Assembly: GCA_030063045.1 (NCBI GenBank)
Contig: JAQSEB010000200.1
Location: forward strand, 521,983 to 585,982
Source of the DNA: Pratylenchus scribneri
Lineage: Eukaryota; Nematoda; Chromadorea; Rhabditida; Pratylenchidae
Reading direction: 5' to 3'
Length of the DNA: 64,000 nt
The translations under genes were made by a program, and so were the position numbers. The notes beneath the pieces are model-generated. The model did no database searches. It saw only the letters and a program-made list of their open reading frames with translations, and was not told where the DNA came from. Position 1 is the stretch's first letter. Every line of letters begins with the position of its first letter. Below are positions 10,841 to 21,930 of this stretch, one piece after another.

Positions 10841-13776
10841 TTATTCGGCACTTTCGACATCCCTGGCAGGGGAAAAGAAGTTTGAAATGCTGGTAAACAT
10901 GCTATTTTGGCCTTGGGGCAAAATATTCGTTCGTGAATTGGAGGAGGAAGACAATCGATCCAATGATGATCTTCGACTGCTTTTCCCACTTCCGCCTCCC
11001 GGTCCTGGCTCCGGTGTAGTAGAATCTGGTGCCATTATTTCAGTCCCATTTCCATCTTGTTCGGCACGTTCATTTTCGTGTTTTTTCAAATGTCGATCCA
11101 AATTGGTCTGTTGGCCAAAACAACGATCACAATGTGAGCATCTTTTTGGAGGGAATTTGATGCCAAAAAAGAGGATAATAATAACCAACCGGAAAGGTTT
11201 TTCCTTATTGTGTATATTTCTAACATGACGTTGAAGATTGGAACTAATTGAGAAGGACCGTTCACAATATTGGCACTAAAAGGAGAATTGGAAGAGTTAA
11301 ATCAACAATTTTCGTATTGCCTTATATGGTTGCTCCCCGGTATGAGTTCGCAAATGACGAGTCAAATTGGCCGATCTTGGGAATACTTTTTGGCAAAAAC
11401 GACATTGATAGCGTTCTTTGCCGCCACAAACCGATGGAATTTTTGCCGATGCATTCACTCCTCCTCCCCCAATTTTCATTTCCCCCACCGTTCGGCCCTT
11501 TCCATTTCCTATTCCACCTCCACCATTTCGTCGTTTTGTACTCAAATTTGTTGAATTTGCTTTTGGCATTCTTTCCTGATTGGCTGAAGGTCCATTATTA
11601 TTATTGTTTTGTTGTGTTGATTTGAGAACAGATGGTCGGCTAATTGGCGTTGATTGGAGTACAATAGAGGCCGGAGGGGCCAATGAATTGTTCACTGCCT
11701 TAAATTAAGAATATTTCATCCAATTAATCCACTTTCCCGCTAAAAACCATTTGCCCCGTTCCCTTTTGTTGCAGAAGGTTGAGGAATGCATTGGCCGAAT
11801 AGAGGGCATTTCGACCGGCCAATGGGCCAAGAAGGAGTTGTTCAATTGTTGAAGAAGGCGGACCAAATTGGGCACCACCTCCTGCTGGCATTTGTGTAGT
11901 TTGGCTTTGTTCCTTTATTTTCAGAAGGCCAACAGCTTCAATGTGACCATCAGATGCGGATCCCCTCCGCCCATTCATAGTCAAATCCAATGCCTTTTTT
12001 TGGTCTTCATCGGCCTCCTCCCCTTCCTCTGCATCTTCCCTTTGTTTTTGCGCATTTCCTGGCACCGTTTGGGCCGACAAATCAGAAAGAGGCGAAGTGG
12101 AAGAAGCCAATTTACGTGCCCCAATGCCCAAATGATGATGATGGTCGGAAGAGGAAGGTGGCGTTGATTGTTCGCTAAAATGCAAATTTAAATGGGATAT
12201 CAAAAAATGAGGATTAGATTGATCTGACCATGATGAACGTGGCGAACTTTCTCCATCGGAATTTGACGGTTTCTGTTGATGTGAAGAATCGGGTACAAAA
12301 AAGTTTGTTGAAAATGGATTGGCACTATTATGGAGGAGGAAATTGGTAGGGAAATCCAAAAATTGGCGGCCACCTTAATAGGAAAAAGGGTTCAATTAAT
12401 TTTTCATTTCCCCTTTCTTGCCCGATGCGATCAATGCATTTCGGGCAGCTGCAGCCGCAGCGGCCATAGCAAAGAAAGGTGAATGGGGAATTGTGGCCGC
12501 AACATGACGAGGAAGAATTTGGCAAAATGGAGAAGGAGGAAAAAGGCTGGAATTATTCGGAGGCCAAATTGGCGGCAAAGTTTGGGTGGCAAATGGTTTG
12601 GGAAGGATCGGAACTGAAGAAGGCGGCACTGGACTGGGCGAAGATTCGGGACCACTGCTTGAACTGCTGCAATCGGCGGCCAATTGAGGAAAAAGCATTG
12701 AAAATGATGAATTTGACAAATTGGAGGAAGAAGAAGAGGAATTTATAGAACAATTATTGGCCGAAATTTGTTGACCAATGATTGGCTGAATGGGAATTGA
12801 ATGCGATTTTGGGAGAATTATGCCAATGCCAACTTGAGCCCGTTGATTTCGTTCCTCATCTTCTCTGCCCATTGTGGAGGCACCATTCAAAGTATGATTA
12901 AGGAGAATGGCAGGGAAAGGTCGACCAGAGGCAGATTGAGGCCATTGTCCACCCAAAAGTGGCTGATTATAAATGCGGGATGAAGCCATTGGGCAGAGGA
13001 ATTGATGCTTGGCAAAATTAGCTTCTGAGGAAAATTGTTGGCAACAACTGGGGCAAATTAATGAGGAAGTTGGGCCAGAAGGTGGATTTGAATGAATTTT
13101 GCGATGGCGACAAAGATTTGAATGTTGTGTGTAGGCCCTGGGACAATGGGGACAACGGAATGGACGAAGTTGGGTGGAATGAATGTTTCGATGTTGCTTG
13201 AGGCCACTTTAGAAGGGAAAAGAAGGCATAGATTTTAGGGTTTGGAGGAAAGGGAATAGGGAAAGTAAGCCAACCTGGCAGATGCGAAACTTTTTGGACA
13301 AATTTGGCAACGATGTGGCCGAATTGGCAATTGATGGGAAGGAATGCCACTTTAAATGAATTTAGGCTTTGCTTATTGGGAATTTAGATGGGAATTGACC
13401 TGAATGAAGCTCGTCTAGGCCGTTGCTTATTTTCCTGACCTTTTTCTTGCACAAAATGGGAAACACCAATGGAAGGAAATGGTGAAAGGGATCTAATAAA
13501 ATGCAATACAAAAAAAGGGAATTGGCCCACATTCTTCACCTCCTTTCCGGCTTTTCCTCCACTAAAAATGGCTTCTGTACCTCAAAATCGGTGATCGAAA
13601 AAAGACGGGCTCTGGGCTTTGGTTGGATTTGCTTCCGGCGTCGATCTTTCCGCCTTTCTTTTTGATGATTTTCTTTTGGATTATTTTGGTCAACTTTGTG
13701 ACAATTTTGTTTCAAAAGACGCCGTGAAAGAAGTTCAAGAAGTGGAGATTGACCGAATTTGGTGGTCGAAGAAGTA
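10841..13776 (-). CDS. egl-43: EVI1/PRDM16-family C2H2 zinc-finger transcription factor (EGL-43-like), 5' end not found
   Basis: Nuclear DNA-binding regulator; in C. elegans EGL-43 controls anchor-cell and neuronal fates. Exons that stay in frame: 13581-13776, 13400-13434, 13275-13349, 12422-13206, 11733-12373, 11321-11698, 11190-11275, 10841-11141. The upstream finger cluster includes [41 protein letters not shown] and [18 protein letters not shown] long Ser/Pro linker contains ALDLTMN, a variant of the CtBP-binding PLDLS motif. The downstream cluster ([53 protein letters not shown]) is nearly identical to EVI1 fingers 8-10. Introns 11276-11320 and 12374-12421 use GC donors. No PR domain and no start exon were found; they may lie in the G/C-rich DNA upstream. 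Confidence 0.9.
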
Positions 13777-16700
13777 CTGAAAAAGAAGTGAATATTTTGG
13801 CCAATGAATATTTTTGGATATTTAAATTTGCTCGAATGGATGAAAGGGAAATCTCAAAGATTCATCCCAAACGCCGGGAATGGGGGGAAATTCACTCGCC
13901 AAAGGAAGTCGTCCTGCTTTTTTGAAAGAACTTTTTGGGATTGCGAACCCCCCCCCCCCCCCCCCCCCCCCTTTCATTCACATTCACTTGCCACTCCCGG
14001 ATGAAGAGCAATTACGCCGGCGGGCTGCAGATTTCGCTTTCATTGAGGGGCACAAAAGGTGAAAAAGGAAGGAAAGGGGAAGGGAAGGGAAGGTGCCCGG
14101 AACGAGATGACCCTTTCCAACACCGTCTTGTCCATCCTCATTCATTCTTCCCCCCACCCCATCTCCAAATGTCCATTCATTGCATTCATTCAGTTGCGCA
14201 TTGCTTTTCCTTCCTTCCTTCATTTTTTGGTTGCCGCTGCCGCATAATTGCACGATCATTACGCGCGCAGCAGCCAGCCGGAGAGGCCTGCCCAATGCGG
14301 AATGGCGCAATCTGGGTCAGAAGCCGTGAATGAATGAAAGGAAGGAAGGAAGACAAAGCGCCCAAAAGAATCGCTGGATTTTGAAGAAGTAGGAAAAAGA
14401 AGGAAAGTGAATTGAAAGGAAAGAAGGGAAGCCGAATGTGAAAAGTGAAAATCCCCAGCCGTCCCAATTTTCGCCAAAAAAGGGGATTGCGAGTGCGCAA
14501 AAATAGAAAAATTTAGAAGATTGAAAAAAAATTGAGGAAAAAAAGATGGAAGGAATAGGCCAAAATTGGAATGGGACTAAAGTTGGATGACCCAAAAAGG
14601 AATAAATTGGAAGGAACAACGGTGAGAGGGGGGATCGCTTTGTCCTCAAATTTGACCCAGAAATCCGCGCAAAGATTGGCCTGGAGAATTGCAAAGAGGA
14701 AATTGAGAGAGAAAGGTGGATTGAGCGGATGGACCAGTCGAGGGAGGACAAAACAATTTGAAGGACAAAGAGGATAAATTGAAGATTATGATTTGGAATT
14801 AGAATGGAGGGAATGGGCAATGTGGAATAACGCCCAAAACACACAACCATAGAACATCATCCCTTATGGCCATTTCCCACCCACCCCTCCGCCCACCCAC
14901 ATTCCCAGCGGCATTTTCTTGGTAATCCTATCGTTCGTCGGGAATAAATTCTGATTCCCCCTTCAACTCATTCAAGGGCTTTTGTCCCATCCACGGGGTC
15001 AGGGGGCAAACAACACCTTCCATCAAGGGTGCGAAGGGGAAGAAACACCTTCAAATCCCAGCCAATCCATCCCAACTCTGGATTACCCCAAAATTGGAAT
15101 GTTTGCCCAAAGTTTGGCACCCACTTATTTTCAGCCAAAAGTGCCCTTCTCTCACCTTCCCCCAACTTCCTCATCGTCCTTTCGTTCCTCAATCATTTTT
15201 GATGGCTGAATGTTGTCGTTGTCAATGATGACCTGAAATGAAATGGAAGAATTCATTAAATTTTTAATGGAAATTTGGATGGATTGATTTTTGCCATTTT
15301 TGAAATGCTTCTTTTGGTTGGCCCACCCGCCCAATGGCAGGTGTGCCAGCCGACATCAACCAGCCATCCCATCCCATCTCCCTCCTTCTTTTGCCAAGCC
15401 CATCCCCCACCCCAAATTGTCCATCCCCCCCCTTCCTTTTGGCCCATCCATTCCCCGGCAATTCCCCTCATTCATTCATAAATCTCCGGCAGAAGCAGGC
15501 GAATTGGGCCTGGGAGAAGGGGCAGCCAGCTTCCATCCTATGGCAGATAATTGCCGCTTGGACCTGAGTGAGGGCGCATCCGGCCAAGATAGGATGTGAA
15601 TGGTCCGACCCCATCATCGCGGTTGGACGCATCTTTTGGCCCAAAAATATTGGCGGATTGAGGTAAGAAAAAAGGGAAAAGGATGGACAAAAGGGGGAAG
15701 TGAGGATGGGAAGAAGCGGTGGCCGACCGCCGGCAATTTGTTGCCCAAAAGGGCCCTGGCCAAAAGATGGAAGAGACCCTTCCTTCCTTCCTCCCTCCCA
15801 TTTTGAGGTTGGCAATATTCTCGACAAACAATGGCCAAGGAAAGAGGAGATGGGAGCAAAAGATGAGGAGATAATTGGCCGGGACCAGAGCATTTCCCCT
15901 TTCTGGAAGCAGTCTCCCCAATTAGATGGTCCTGAGACGGATCGGAATTCTTCCTGATGCCCTTCCATCTATCCATTCAAAGGTGCTCCCTTGGGGGGAA
16001 GAAGGCAAATATGGATGAAAGCCGGGAATAGGAAGGAAAAGGCCAACAACAAGAGGAGAAGGGGGGGGGGGGGGATGAGGAGAGTCCATTAGGGCGGATG
16101 GGCCAAATATTGTTGAGGAAAGGAGGGAGGAAGGAAGGAAATGGCCATCTCGTCCAGAGTCAATTATTAATTCCCCTCAATCTTATTGTTGTCTTCATCC
16201 ATTGGATTTGAACATTGGCTGACCGGCCAAATTGTTGCCCATCTGGCGGAAATGCTGACCCTCCTTTTTGGCATCATTCATAATAATAATATGGGGTAAA
16301 TCCCATCTTAATTGTTTTGTTTTTTTCATTTACCTTTTTTTGTTGATTTTCAAAAATGTTTGTTGCCGAATTAATATTTTTGTCCTCAATTTCCATTGAA
16401 TTTTGATGAATGTCTGAAAAATGAATTTGTTTGAATAATTTTAAAAGAAGAAAATGACAAATGATAGGGAAATGGAGAATAAATAGTGCCGCCGCGGAGA
16501 TGGGCCCAAAGGGTAAATGATGGAAAGGAGGGGGGGGGGGGGCTGCCATTCTCACTACGGTATGTGAAGAAGAGAGGAAAAAGGGCGGGGAAATGGAAAA
16601 GGAGGGATCCTCCCCCTTTGGCCTTCCATTCATGAAGTTAGAAAAGGAATGAATTCGATTTAATAAATCAACTAAAATGCGCTGATTTTAATTAGTTTTA

Positions 16701-19390
16701 ATTTGTATTTTATACCCAATTTCATTTCAACCATATTTTGTCCGTGTTTTGCCATTTTCCTGCCATTCCCTCTATTCCAACATTAAGTACTATTTCCCTC
16801 CTTAATTGACCGTCTAATCCGTTGATTGCCAACAACATTGACCCCCTCTCCTGGCCATTCCATTCATTTCCTTGTGAGCCTTTCCCGAGCACCTGTCCCG
16901 GCACAAGTCATTTCATTTTATTCTTCCCATCGTCCAAAACAGCACAAATTGATTGCGAAACGGGAAGGAAAAGTCGAAATGGGAATTGGAGGAGGGGAAG
17001 GGGGATGGATTTGTTATGGGGGAAGGGGACAAAAAGGGAGAATATAAAAGGAGGAGGAGGAATATATCCATCCATCCCCGAGATTGGCCATCAAAAATGC
17101 ACCAGTTTTGGATGGGAAGCTTGGCCAAGCATTGGGCCAAGGCATTTTGGTTGGTTCTTCCTTAATTAACAAGATTCGAGGATGGGCAAAAGAGGCACAG
17201 GGAAACGGAGAAAATGGAAGAATAAAGAAAGATGGGAATGGGAATTGAATTTAAAGGAAAATTCAGAAATACGGTAGAGGAAAGGAGGGGGGGGGGGGGG
17301 GAGGAGGACAAATGCCCCAGGACGAGTCCAGTCATGCGGATGCTGTGATGTTGATGGTTGGCTGAATGGATGGATGGATGGATTGCCGCTTAAAATGTTC
17401 ATTTTCCCTTGGAGGGAAGCGCTGATTTTCACACCCGAAGTCACTAAAAGCATTTTATGGATTGGGAAAGGGGGGAGAGGGGAAGAAGTTTTGCATTTTC
17501 GAGAAAGAAATGGCAAACAATGGGGATGAGGAGATGGGCCAAAAATGGGGAAAAGAGGGAAAGATGGCCTCCGGGGATGTGTCCAATGGAAAAATGGATT
17601 CGGGAGTGACAATTCAAATGGAATGACCATTAATATGGAAGGAGGAGGACAGGTGGATTATTCCCAGCTGGCACATTCCCCCTCCCACATTCATCCATTT
17701 TGTCCTACTTATCCTTTTCTTATTCCTCCTTTTGTCCTTTCAAATGCGGGATGGGCCCATATTTGTTAGGTCCCCTTCCCTTGGCCGCCAAACCACCTCT
17801 CTCGCCTCGCAACTCTTCCTCGCGCCCAATTTGCATTCCAATATGATCAAGTCCTCCTTTTCCCCTTTGCCCAATTTATTCCCCCTTTTGGTTTTTGGCC
17901 AGCTCACAAAGCGGCGAGGAGCGGCCCACAAAATGGCTGAATTATTGGCCGAATTGGTCCAAAAATGTTGCTTTTAGTTGGGCAAAGGGGGGAAGGGAAA
18001 AAGGGGTGAGGGGAAGACATTCTCAAACCAAAAATCAGCAAATTTAGTCAAAACGATGAGCAATTTGGATGAATATGAATTGAAAGAATAAGGAGAATGA
18101 TGACTTTTATTGGTGAATGAATGGAAAGAAAGAATAGAGGAGGAGAAGGGGAATTGGGATGAATGAAGAATGGGAGGGGTGGCTGGGGAGGAGAAGGATG
18201 GAAATGCCAACCGTATACCACCGGCCAAATGAGCACATCAAGAGCGATGGTCCCAGTCCCAGCCAGCAAAGTGCCATCCCCATTCATTCCTCTGTAAGTT
18301 TATTGCATTAACTGCTCCTCCCTTTCCCTTTTGTGAGTCGTCCTGGCAACCGATGGGTTTTCCCATCCAATTGAGATGCGCGCTCTGCCGATTCTTTGGC
18401 CATATAGCCTCCTCCTCCTCATTTACTCAGAATTCATGCGCAGAAACTCAATTTAATGGCAAGCATCCCTGGCTAATCACATCATCACGCCAACCTTTTC
18501 TAACTCGTCCCAAATGTTCCCACGCATTTTCATCAGAGAATGGATGAACAAGGCCTAAAGCAATATATTACTGTAGGGAAAATAAAGGCAGCATCTTTGC
18601 GCAGTAGTTCATCCCCCTCCCCACCCAGCCATTACAAAATATGGCCTTTCATTTTCTTTCATTCACAACTGGTTGGTTGTAGTTGTTCCTTTCAATTTCT
18701 CGAGAACTGGCCCTGAACTTTCCCTTTCCCCTTGCATTGTTGATCTTTTCATTCAGCCCTTCCGGGCAATCATTCACCAACATTCCCTTGTAAAGGATGT
18801 GATGAAGGAAGAAGTGAATGGTGGAAGAAGGCCAAGTCATCCTTGCCCTAAATGGATGGCCCATCCGCGCATTACCTTCACCTCAACAACTCAGAGAAAG
18901 AATTGGATGAAGTTGAGCATTTGTTGACCCAACCACCAACACCAACCATCCTTGTTAACCCCACTCATCACTCCATTTCATTCCGTTCTATACATCCTCA
19001 CTTGCGCGCCGTGTCAAGATTTGGAGAGCAAATAAATCTCACTCTCAATGCCAATCCAATGAAAGTGTTTGCAGCAGGATGGATGAATTTAACAAGAAAA
19101 ATCCTACTAATATCAGTCGACAATAGCACTTTATTTAATCCGAGAAGGGATGATCCATATTCCATACCATAACAATCCGTTTGATTAGCCTAAAATGTAA
19201 TGTCCCATCGATGGTGAATAAAAATTTGATTTAAACATTAAAAGTATAAAAAATGTATTAAAATGATACCTTACCTACTTTAATTAAAAAAAAAATTATT
19301 AATTACGAGGGAATTTGGAATTGAAACACGAATGAGAGAATTAAAAGGGTTAGTCGACATTTTTTAAATAATATTAAATTTATAATAAAA
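13777..19390. other. G/C-rich, low-complexity non-coding block upstream of egl-43
   Basis: Over 5 kb clearly richer in G and C than the neighbouring genes, made of alternating polypurine and polypyrimidine tracts, many CATTCATTCATT/GGATGGATGG microrepeats, and homopolymers: 24 C at 13948-13971, 14 G at 16061-16074, 13 G at 16530-16542 and 15 G at 17287-17301. Many ORFs are open here on both strands, but they are low-complexity (Pro/His/Ser or Lys/Glu/Gly-rich), lack recognisable domains and mostly overlap each other antisense. Most likely 5' introns and regulatory DNA of the zinc-finger gene. Small undetected first exons cannot be excluded. Confidence 0.6.
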
Positions 19391-19394
19391 CAGA

Positions 19395-19492
19395 ATGCCA
19401 AACTCTTTATTTTTTTCTCGATTTCTCTTAATTTTGTTGGTTTTGCATTTCGGTTTTGCTTCCCGGGAACTGGAATCACCAATCAACGTTTG
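19395..19492 (+). CDS. short exon encoding a signal peptide, upstream of RPC8
   Basis: ATG at 19395 opens a frame with a textbook secretion signal: basic n-region (FFSRF), hydrophobic core LLILLVLHFGF, and a cleavage-like FAS-RE. It ends at a strong donor, TTTG then GTGAGT, at 19493. Splicing to the acceptor at 19546-19547 joins in frame through CLIK to the initiator Met of the RPC8 coding region. Either this is the 5' exon of an alternative transcript, the first exon of a separate secreted peptide whose remainder I cannot see, or a leader exon with a fortuitous ORF. Marked as coding with low confidence. Confidence 0.4.
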
Positions 19493-19557
19493 GTGAGTAT
19501 AATTATTTCGGTACTACAACTACATATACATATAGTACATAATTCAGCTTAATTAAG

Positions 19558-20424
19558 ATGTTTGTTTTAAGTGTTTTAAAAAGCACTGTTGAAATTCATC
19601 CAAATAAACTCGGAAAAGATTTTATTGCCACATTAGTTGAACGGATCAACCAACAATTCGCAAATTTTGTAAGCTTTTCAACTAATAATTTGTACAAATT
19701 ACAATCATTTTCAGGTTATCCCAGATGTTGGTCTTTGCATAACATTCTATGACTTTAAGAAAATAGGCGATTCATTCATTTTGGTAAATTTAATAGTATT
19801 TTAAATTTAAAAAAGATGAATTAGCCAGGTAACGCATCGACACACACTCCAATCATCTTTCGATACATTGTATTTCAACCATTAATAAATGAAATATTGG
19901 AAGGCACCATTTCCAAATCCACGAGAGAAGGTATAACAATTAGTCTGCAATTCTTCAGCGATATTAATGTTGCACCGGACAAACTTCCAGCAGTATCAAA
20001 ATTGTAATATTTCAATTATATTGAATATCAAAATAAATTAATTTAGTGATGAATCAGTACAAATTTGGAGTTGGGAATATCAAAATGAAGACAAAATTAC
20101 TCAATTTTATATGGACCCAGGAAGAAAAGTCAGGTTAATAAACCCGATAAACAATGTTTGATTGAAAATCCGCAGGTTTAAAGTTCTAGGAGTTCAATAT
20201 AAAAATATTGAGCCTGGAACCCCAAAAGAAGCTGCAAAACCGATGACAATCGAGGTTTATCAATTAATAATTAATACTAATATTAAATTTAAACTTTACA
20301 GGCTTCGATGCTTGATATGGGGCTTGGTTGCATTGATTGGTGGAATCAAACAGATTCTAGTGAAATTAAACAAGAAATTAATGAAAATGATGTCCAAGAA
20401 GAAGAGATTAATAATGAAGAATGA
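19558..20424 (+). CDS. rpc-25: RNA polymerase III subunit RPC8 (POLR3H/Rpc25)
   Basis: Stalk subunit of RNA polymerase III (partner of RPC9), used in initiation on tRNA and 5S genes. Exons 19558-19668, 19715-19783, 19825-20003, 20047-20133, 20176-20254 and 20302-20424 give 215 residues. Family features in order: MFVLSVLKSTVEIHPNKLG at the N-terminus, VIPDVGLCITFYDF, FRYIVFQPLINEILEGTI, then the OB-fold with KFDESVQIWSWEYQ and FYMDPGRKVRFKV, and the closing MGLGCIDWW. The usual acidic tail is short (QEEEINNEE). The canonical start is this Met, directly preceded by an AAG acceptor-like sequence suitable for trans-splicing. Confidence 0.92.
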
Positions 20425-20577
20425 ATTTTATTTTATCAATTGAATAAAAATTTAATATTTTAAACATTTTTATTCAAATTGGATGATTATTTTTTCATCA
20501 TATAACTATTATTCAGTTTAATTAAATTTTCATTTCATCATAATTATTTAGTAAGCAAAAGTGAAATAATTTGCAAT

Positions 20578-21124
20578 ATGGCGACCATTGAAAAAGCTCC
20601 CGTGGTGCCTCAATCTGTTCAAGTTTTCGGGCGAAAGAAAACGGCCACTGCAGTGGCTTTTGCCAAGAAAGGCAAAGGATTCATCAAGGTTTTTACATCG
20701 AATGTTAAAATTAAAATACTAATACTCGAATTTGAAGGTGAATGGCCGACCACTGGAATATTTGCAACCGGACATTTTGCGCATGAAGCTCCAAGAACCT
20801 TTGCTGGTTGTTGGCAAAGACAAATTTGCCGGCATTGATATCCGTATCCGCGTCAAGGGTGGTGGACATGTTGCCCAAATCTATGCCATTCGTCAGGCAA
20901 TCGCAAAGACATTGGTCGCCTGGTACCAAAAAAACATCGACGAACAAAGCAAGAAGGAAATCAAAGAGCAACTTGTGGCCTATGACCGCAATCTCCTTGT
21001 TGCCGATCCAAGACGCCACGAGCCAAAGAAATTCGGTGGACCAGGTGCCCGTGCTCGATACCAGAAGTATGTTTTGAATATTGCTCTCTATTATATATTC
21101 TCATTTTTAAGGTCATATCGTTAA
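20578..21124 (+). CDS. rps-16: 40S ribosomal protein S16 (uS9)
   Basis: Small-subunit protein whose C-terminal tail reaches the P-site tRNA. Exons 20578-20688, 20738-21066 and 21112-21124 give 150 residues. The sequence shows [39 protein letters not shown], the [18 protein letters not shown] core and the invariant ending ARARYQKSYR; the last exon is only 13 nt and encodes the final SYR. Length and all family motifs agree with eukaryotic S16. Confidence 0.98.
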
Positions 21125-21930
21125 ATGGGACAGGCATCGAATTCGGAGAAAAACAATCGAAGACAAATATTTGATCCGAATTGTTTATTTGTTAATTCAA
21201 TTCATGTTGAAGAATAAAATTTTGTTTTAATGTTTATAATTTTAATATTCGATTGATTAATGATTATTCATTAAATATTTTTTTTAATTTAAGTACACAA
21301 TTCATATTCATATAAATAGTCTGAACAAATAAGTAAATAAGAATATATTTTATCATTACTTCTTCATATAAAAAGACCCATCCAACTTCCAACCGACTAA
21401 AATTGTGAAATCGAATTAAAGCAGAAGAGAGAACGGATCGCATGACTCCTTCCAAATTAAATGTTCTCCCATCTGCTAATAAAATAATGTTAACAATTAC
21501 AAATTAAACACCAAATAAATCAATTCCCAATTTTCTAAGCTTTCATCAATATTAAATACTAAAATTTTTATAAAAAAAACAATTTTTCTATTATTTTATC
21601 GAAAAATTCTCGACACACAAAAAAGAATTTAAGGTGATTAGTCATCATCATTTTTACCCCGTTCCTTCCTTTCTTTTATTGTTCACATTCAAAAGCAAGA
21701 CCCTTATTTTCCCATTTTTTTTTCACATTAATAAGCAAAGGTCCCAATTGCAATGAAAACAAAATGTCAGGAAAAATATTCCCCTTACAACCACTCCTTT
21801 TATTTTGCTTATCATTCATTTATGAAAATGATTTTTAAGCCAACACCAATCTTTTGCTCATTTTTTAATAATAAAACAACATTTTTTGTAATTTTAGCAG
21901 CTATAAAATTTCAAAGCTAAACAATTAATA
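21125..21930. other. intergenic AT-rich spacer
   Basis: AT-rich sequence between rps-16 and the LDL-receptor-type gene. It would contain the 3' UTR of the former and the promoter of the latter. I see no ORF, RNA gene or repeat of note. Confidence 0.5.

Noticed and set aside
13804..14850. Several overlapping ORFs including a poly-Pro run
   Set aside because: Created by the C24 homopolymer and purine/pyrimidine tracts; low complexity and mutually antisense.
15256..18287. Many open frames on both strands in the G/C-rich block
   Set aside because: Low-complexity, no domain and no consistent splice pattern; stop codons are simply rarer in G/C-rich DNA.
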